Source: VFJZ01 sp038321545 (lineage in GTDB: Bacteria > Actinomycetota > Thermoleophilia > Gaiellales > F1-60-MAGs149). Taken from it: a stretch of 16,478 nucleotides of DNA. The position numbers and the translations under genes are program-made. Where the stretch lies: NCBI GenBank assembly GCA_038321545.1, contig JBBQFB010000077.1, positions 1-16,478 on the forward strand, in the 5' to 3' direction. Numbering within the stretch: position 1 is the stretch's first letter; each line of letters opens with the position of its first letter. The notes beneath the pieces were generated by a model. The model was not told the DNA's origin. It saw only the letters and a program-made list of their open reading frames with translations, and did not search any database. Shown one piece after another: positions 14,372 to 16,478 of this stretch.

Positions 14372-15253
14372 GACGGCCTCGCCGGGAACCGCGATCCGGA
14401 CGGCGCCGGGCTCGATCGTGATCCGCAGGTCCTTCGTCGTCGTGCGGTCGCCGCCGTCGAGTTCGTACGGCACCTTGCGGTCGAGCCGGATCCGGATCTT
14501 GCGCGCCTTCGTCGTCTCCGTGTAGGGAGAGGCGGCGGCGGTGTCGATCGCTGCCCGGGCGATCGTCCGCAGCCACGCCACAGCGCCGTCGGCGGTGACG
14601 ACGCCGAGCTCGAACGCCCCATCATCGGGCTCGGCGTCCTCGAACGCCTCGACGCCGCCGAACAGCTTGCCGACGTTGCCGACCAGGATGCAGCTCGCCT
14701 TGCCGTTGAACCACTTCTTGCCGTCGACCTCGATCTTGGCGCCGAACGGCTTGACGCGGACACTCTTGGCGCCCGTCCACACGTACGCGAGCCGCCCGAA
14801 GCGGTCCTTCAGCGGGCCGTCGGCGGCACCGATCATGCGCGCGTCGAAACCGGCGCCCGCCATCACGGCGAAGCCCTCGCCGTTGATGCGGCCCACGTCC
14901 AGCTTCCGGCGGTGCGACCCGACCGCGATCGACACCGCGGCCTTGAGATCCTTCGGGATACCGAGGTTGGTGGCAAGCAGGTTGGCGGTGCCGGCGGGGA
15001 TGATGCCGATCGTCGCCTTCGTGCCGGCGAGCACGTCGACGCAGCGCTGCACCATGCCGTCGCCGCCCCACACGATCACGAGCTCGGCGCCATTCTTGAG
15101 CGCCTTGCGCACCTGTTTCGGAGCCTTGCGGCTCTTCGGCACCTCGTGCCAGTCGGGGTCGGTGATGCCGTAGACGGCGAGCTCGCGGCGGAGCTCGGTG
15201 AGCCCGCCGTCGAGCGTCTTGCCGGAGTGTGCGATGACCGCGACGCGCTTCAC
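14357..15253 (-). CDS. Diacylglycerol/lipid kinase family protein
   Basis: 298-residue protein of the DagK/YegS lipid-kinase family, phosphorylating diacylglycerol or a related lipid with ATP at the membrane face. The ATP-site motif is WGGDGMVQR (62-70), with Met in place of the usual Thr of GGDGT. The second motif is IIPAGTANLLATNLGIP (84-100). The C-terminal beta-sandwich domain includes GAGFDARMI and VGNVGKLFGG. The GTG start overlaps the PAP2 stop as GTGA, so kinase and phosphatase are made together. Its 3' end overlaps the PhoD-like gene tail to tail by 15 bases. A mycobacterial-type relative is likely; the lipid substrate is inferred. Confidence 0.9.
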   Translation of the reverse strand: MKRVAVIAHSGKTLDGGLTELRRELAVYGITDPDWHEVPKSRKAPKQVRKALKNGAELVIVWGGDGMVQRCVDVLAGTKATIGIIPAGTANLLATNLGIPKDLKAAVSIAVGSHRRKLDVGRINGEGFAVMAGAGFDARMIGAADGPLKDRFGRLAYVWTGAKSVRVKPFGAKIEVDGKKWFNGKASCILVGNVGKLFGGVEAFEDAEPDDGAFELGVVTADGAVAWLRTIARAAIDTAAASPYTETTKARKIRIRLDRKVPYELDGGDRTTTKDLRITIEPGAVRIAVPGEAVSAAA

Positions 15254-16086
15254 GAGGTCTCCTCGATGGTGGTGGTGACGGTGGTGGCACGCCGCCGGAC
15301 GGCGGCGTTGCACGCCCGGGCAGCGAGCAGGGCGATCAGGAGCGCGCCGATGCCCACGAGCATCCCCGAGGCGACGTCGGTGATGTGGTGCATGCCGCGA
15401 TAGACGCGAGACGTGGCGACGATGGCCGGCAGCACGACGGCGAGTGTCCAGACGACGATCGTTACCCAGCGCCGGTGAGCGGCCGATGAGATCACGAGTG
15501 CCAGGCTGCAGTAGACGGCGACCGACGCGGCGACGTGGCCGGACGGGTAGCTCTGGTTCACCGGCAGGTGGTCCATGCGCACGACGAACGGGCGGTCGCG
15601 GTGGATGATCAAACTGGTGACGCGGTACGTGGCGAGCTCGAGGATGCCGGCGGTCGCGACGAACGCGGCCGCCAGGAACCGCCGCAGGATGAGAAAGACG
15701 ATCACGGCGATCGCGACCAGCCCGGGCAGCACCGGGATGTCGCCGATCAGCGAACCGACGTATGTCAGGTCGTTCAGCGTCGGCCGCCGCTCGCGTGCGA
15801 ACCACGAGTTGACGTGCTCGTCGTCGGCCGCCAGCCCGTTCCCCGCCAGGATCACCTGGGTCAGCAGCGCGCCGAAGCCGATCGTCGCGCCGAGCAGGCA
15901 CAGATAGCCGAGCACCGCCGTGATCGCGTAGACGGCCGGTGGACGCCGATGATCCATCTGGTCGGCGATCCGGGAAGCAGGTCCGTCCGGTCGGGCTGCC
16001 AGCGCCGGGATCGGCTCGGCGTGGGCATGGCGCACGGGCGACGACGCCTTCACTGCATGATCGTGTGCCGGGCGGGCAAGTTCCAT
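15250..16086 (-). CDS. PAP2-family membrane phosphatase
   Basis: 278-residue (from ATG 16086) type-2 phosphatidic acid phosphatase-like protein that removes phosphate from a lipid phosphate or polyprenyl pyrophosphate. About six hydrophobic helices follow a polar 45-residue N-terminus. The catalytic motifs are HRDRP (end of C1), SYPSGH with His184 (C2) and SRVYRGMHHITD with His233 and Asp237 (C3). The lysine expected at the start of C1 is not evident (VTSLIIHRDRP). An in-frame ATG at 15957 (MDHRRPPAVY) would remove the disordered leader, whose codon use is less GC3-rich, so the true start is uncertain. It is coupled to the lipid kinase by GTGA, suggesting opposite steps of one lipid cycle. 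Confidence 0.88.
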   Translation of the reverse strand: MELARPAHDHAVKASSPVRHAHAEPIPALAARPDGPASRIADQMDHRRPPAVYAITAVLGYLCLLGATIGFGALLTQVILAGNGLAADDEHVNSWFARERRPTLNDLTYVGSLIGDIPVLPGLVAIAVIVFLILRRFLAAAFVATAGILELATYRVTSLIIHRDRPFVVRMDHLPVNQSYPSGHVAASVAVYCSLALVISSAAHRRWVTIVVWTLAVVLPAIVATSRVYRGMHHITDVASGMLVGIGALLIALLAARACNAAVRRRATTVTTTIEETS

Positions 16087-16478
16087 GCCCGTGTTTCCCC
16101 TTAGATTCCCCGGGGGAAACCGACTTGCGTTGCCGTTGCTCGCCCTCATTCTCATCGCGACCACCGCCGGCCTGCTCGCGGCCGCCGTCGCGTGGCGGTA
16201 TCCGCGGTCGCTCCCCGGGGCGGCCAGCGCGGCACCGGTCGCGGCCGCAGTGGGTGATGCTGCGGCGCACCACCGCAGCGTGCGCGCGTTCGTCCGCCGC
16301 CGCCGCGATCCGGTCGCTGCGACGGGCCTCGCGCTTACGATCGCACTCGCCGCCATCATCGTCGGTGGAGTCGTGATCAGCGTCCTCGCCTACCTCGTGC
16401 GGTCGCGCGGCGCCGGGCTCGATGCAGACTCCGGCGCCGCTCGGTGGGGCTTCCGGCACGCCACCCCGTTCACCAACC
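16085..16478 (+). CDS. PAP2-like membrane protein, N-terminal part (runs off the window)
   Basis: 131 residues to the window edge. A first helix at about 13-37 (LALPLLALILIATTAGLL) is followed by a polar segment with HHRSVRAFVRRRRDP, a second helix at about 78-106, and GLDADSGAARWGFRHATPFTN. The ARWG-HAT phrase is typical of the first loop of PAP2-family phosphatases, so a PAP2 protein with an N-terminal extension is likely; catalytic motifs are beyond the end. The ATG at 16085 shares CATG with the opposite-strand start. In-frame GTG 16091 or a later TTG are alternatives, as the first dozen codons are unusually poor in GC3. Confidence 0.6.
   Translation, partial: MPVFPLRFPGGNRLALPLLALILIATTAGLLAAAVAWRYPRSLPGAASAAPVAAAVGDAAAHHRSVRAFVRRRRDPVAATGLALTIALAAIIVGGVVISVLAYLVRSRGAGLDADSGAARWGFRHATPFTN
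16093..16120. promoter_or_regulatory. Inverted repeat GTTTCCCC-N12-GGGGAAAC at divergent PAP2 starts
   Basis: GTTTCCCC (16093-16100) and GGGGAAAC (16113-16120) are perfectly inverted, with 12 bases between. A second nested dyad, TTCCCC-G-GGGGAA, occupies 16106-16118. The spacer holds TAGATT (16102-16107), a possible plus-strand -10, and a purine-rich AGGGG usable as a ribosome site by the minus gene. It overlaps the first codons of the plus gene if that gene starts at 16085, which suggests an operator and a later plus start. Confidence 0.45.

Overview
This is a GC-rich window (third codon positions are almost all G or C) with frequent GTG starts, four-base start/stop overlaps and two likely leaderless promoters. 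That, with the gene content, suggests an actinobacterium, perhaps of the Solirubrobacter/Gaiella kind (Thermoleophilia). The taxonomic call is inference. I see no rRNA, tRNA, CRISPR array, insertion sequence or phage gene.

Layout. (1) 1-757, minus strand: the N-terminal half of an APC-family amino acid permease. (2) 758-870: a divergent control region with a promoter (TTGACA, 18 bp, TAGGGT) and a perfect 16-bp palindrome at its expected start point. (3) 871-7374, plus strand: a tightly coupled catabolic operon. It encodes a PaaK-like acyl/aryl-CoA ligase, a MaoC-type hydratase, an acyl-CoA dehydrogenase, an amidohydrolase-2 protein lacking its N-terminal HxH, a short enoyl-CoA hydratase, an SDR dehydrogenase, a TetR repressor and a second crotonase. 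Ligase, dehydrogenase, hydratase, 3-hydroxyacyl-CoA dehydrogenase and second crotonase are the same roles as in Rhodopseudomonas cyclohexanecarboxylate degradation (AliA, AliB/BadJ, BadK, BadH, BadI). A ring or branched carboxylate processed as a CoA thioester is therefore a reasonable guess, but the substrate is unknown. The TetR probably binds the palindrome and represses its own operon.

(4) 7536-7754: a one-domain heavy-metal-associated (CopZ-like) protein, apparently leaderless. (5) 7758-10668, minus strand: a three-gene operon of two homologous alpha/beta hydrolases and a PhzS-like FAD monooxygenase. The first hydrolase has lost the nucleophile and acid of its triad; the second has an intact epoxide-hydrolase-type triad. 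(6) 10741-11889: an AI-2E/PerM-family membrane protein. (7) 11890-12175: a convergent gene-free gap with three structured elements: a double GGGGTC-N-GACCCC hairpin, an AT-rich operator-like dyad with an embedded 24-bp-spaced direct repeat, and a GC-rich terminator-like stem.

(8) 12176-12664, minus: an unrecognised four-helix membrane protein. (9) 12734-14371, plus: a cytoplasmic-looking PhoD-like metallophosphatase with a leaderless promoter. (10) 14357-16086, minus: a lipid-kinase gene coupled to a PAP2 phosphatase gene. (11) 16085 to the end, plus: the beginning of a second, divergent PAP2-like protein. Regions 9-11 form a cluster of phosphoester and lipid-phosphate enzymes.
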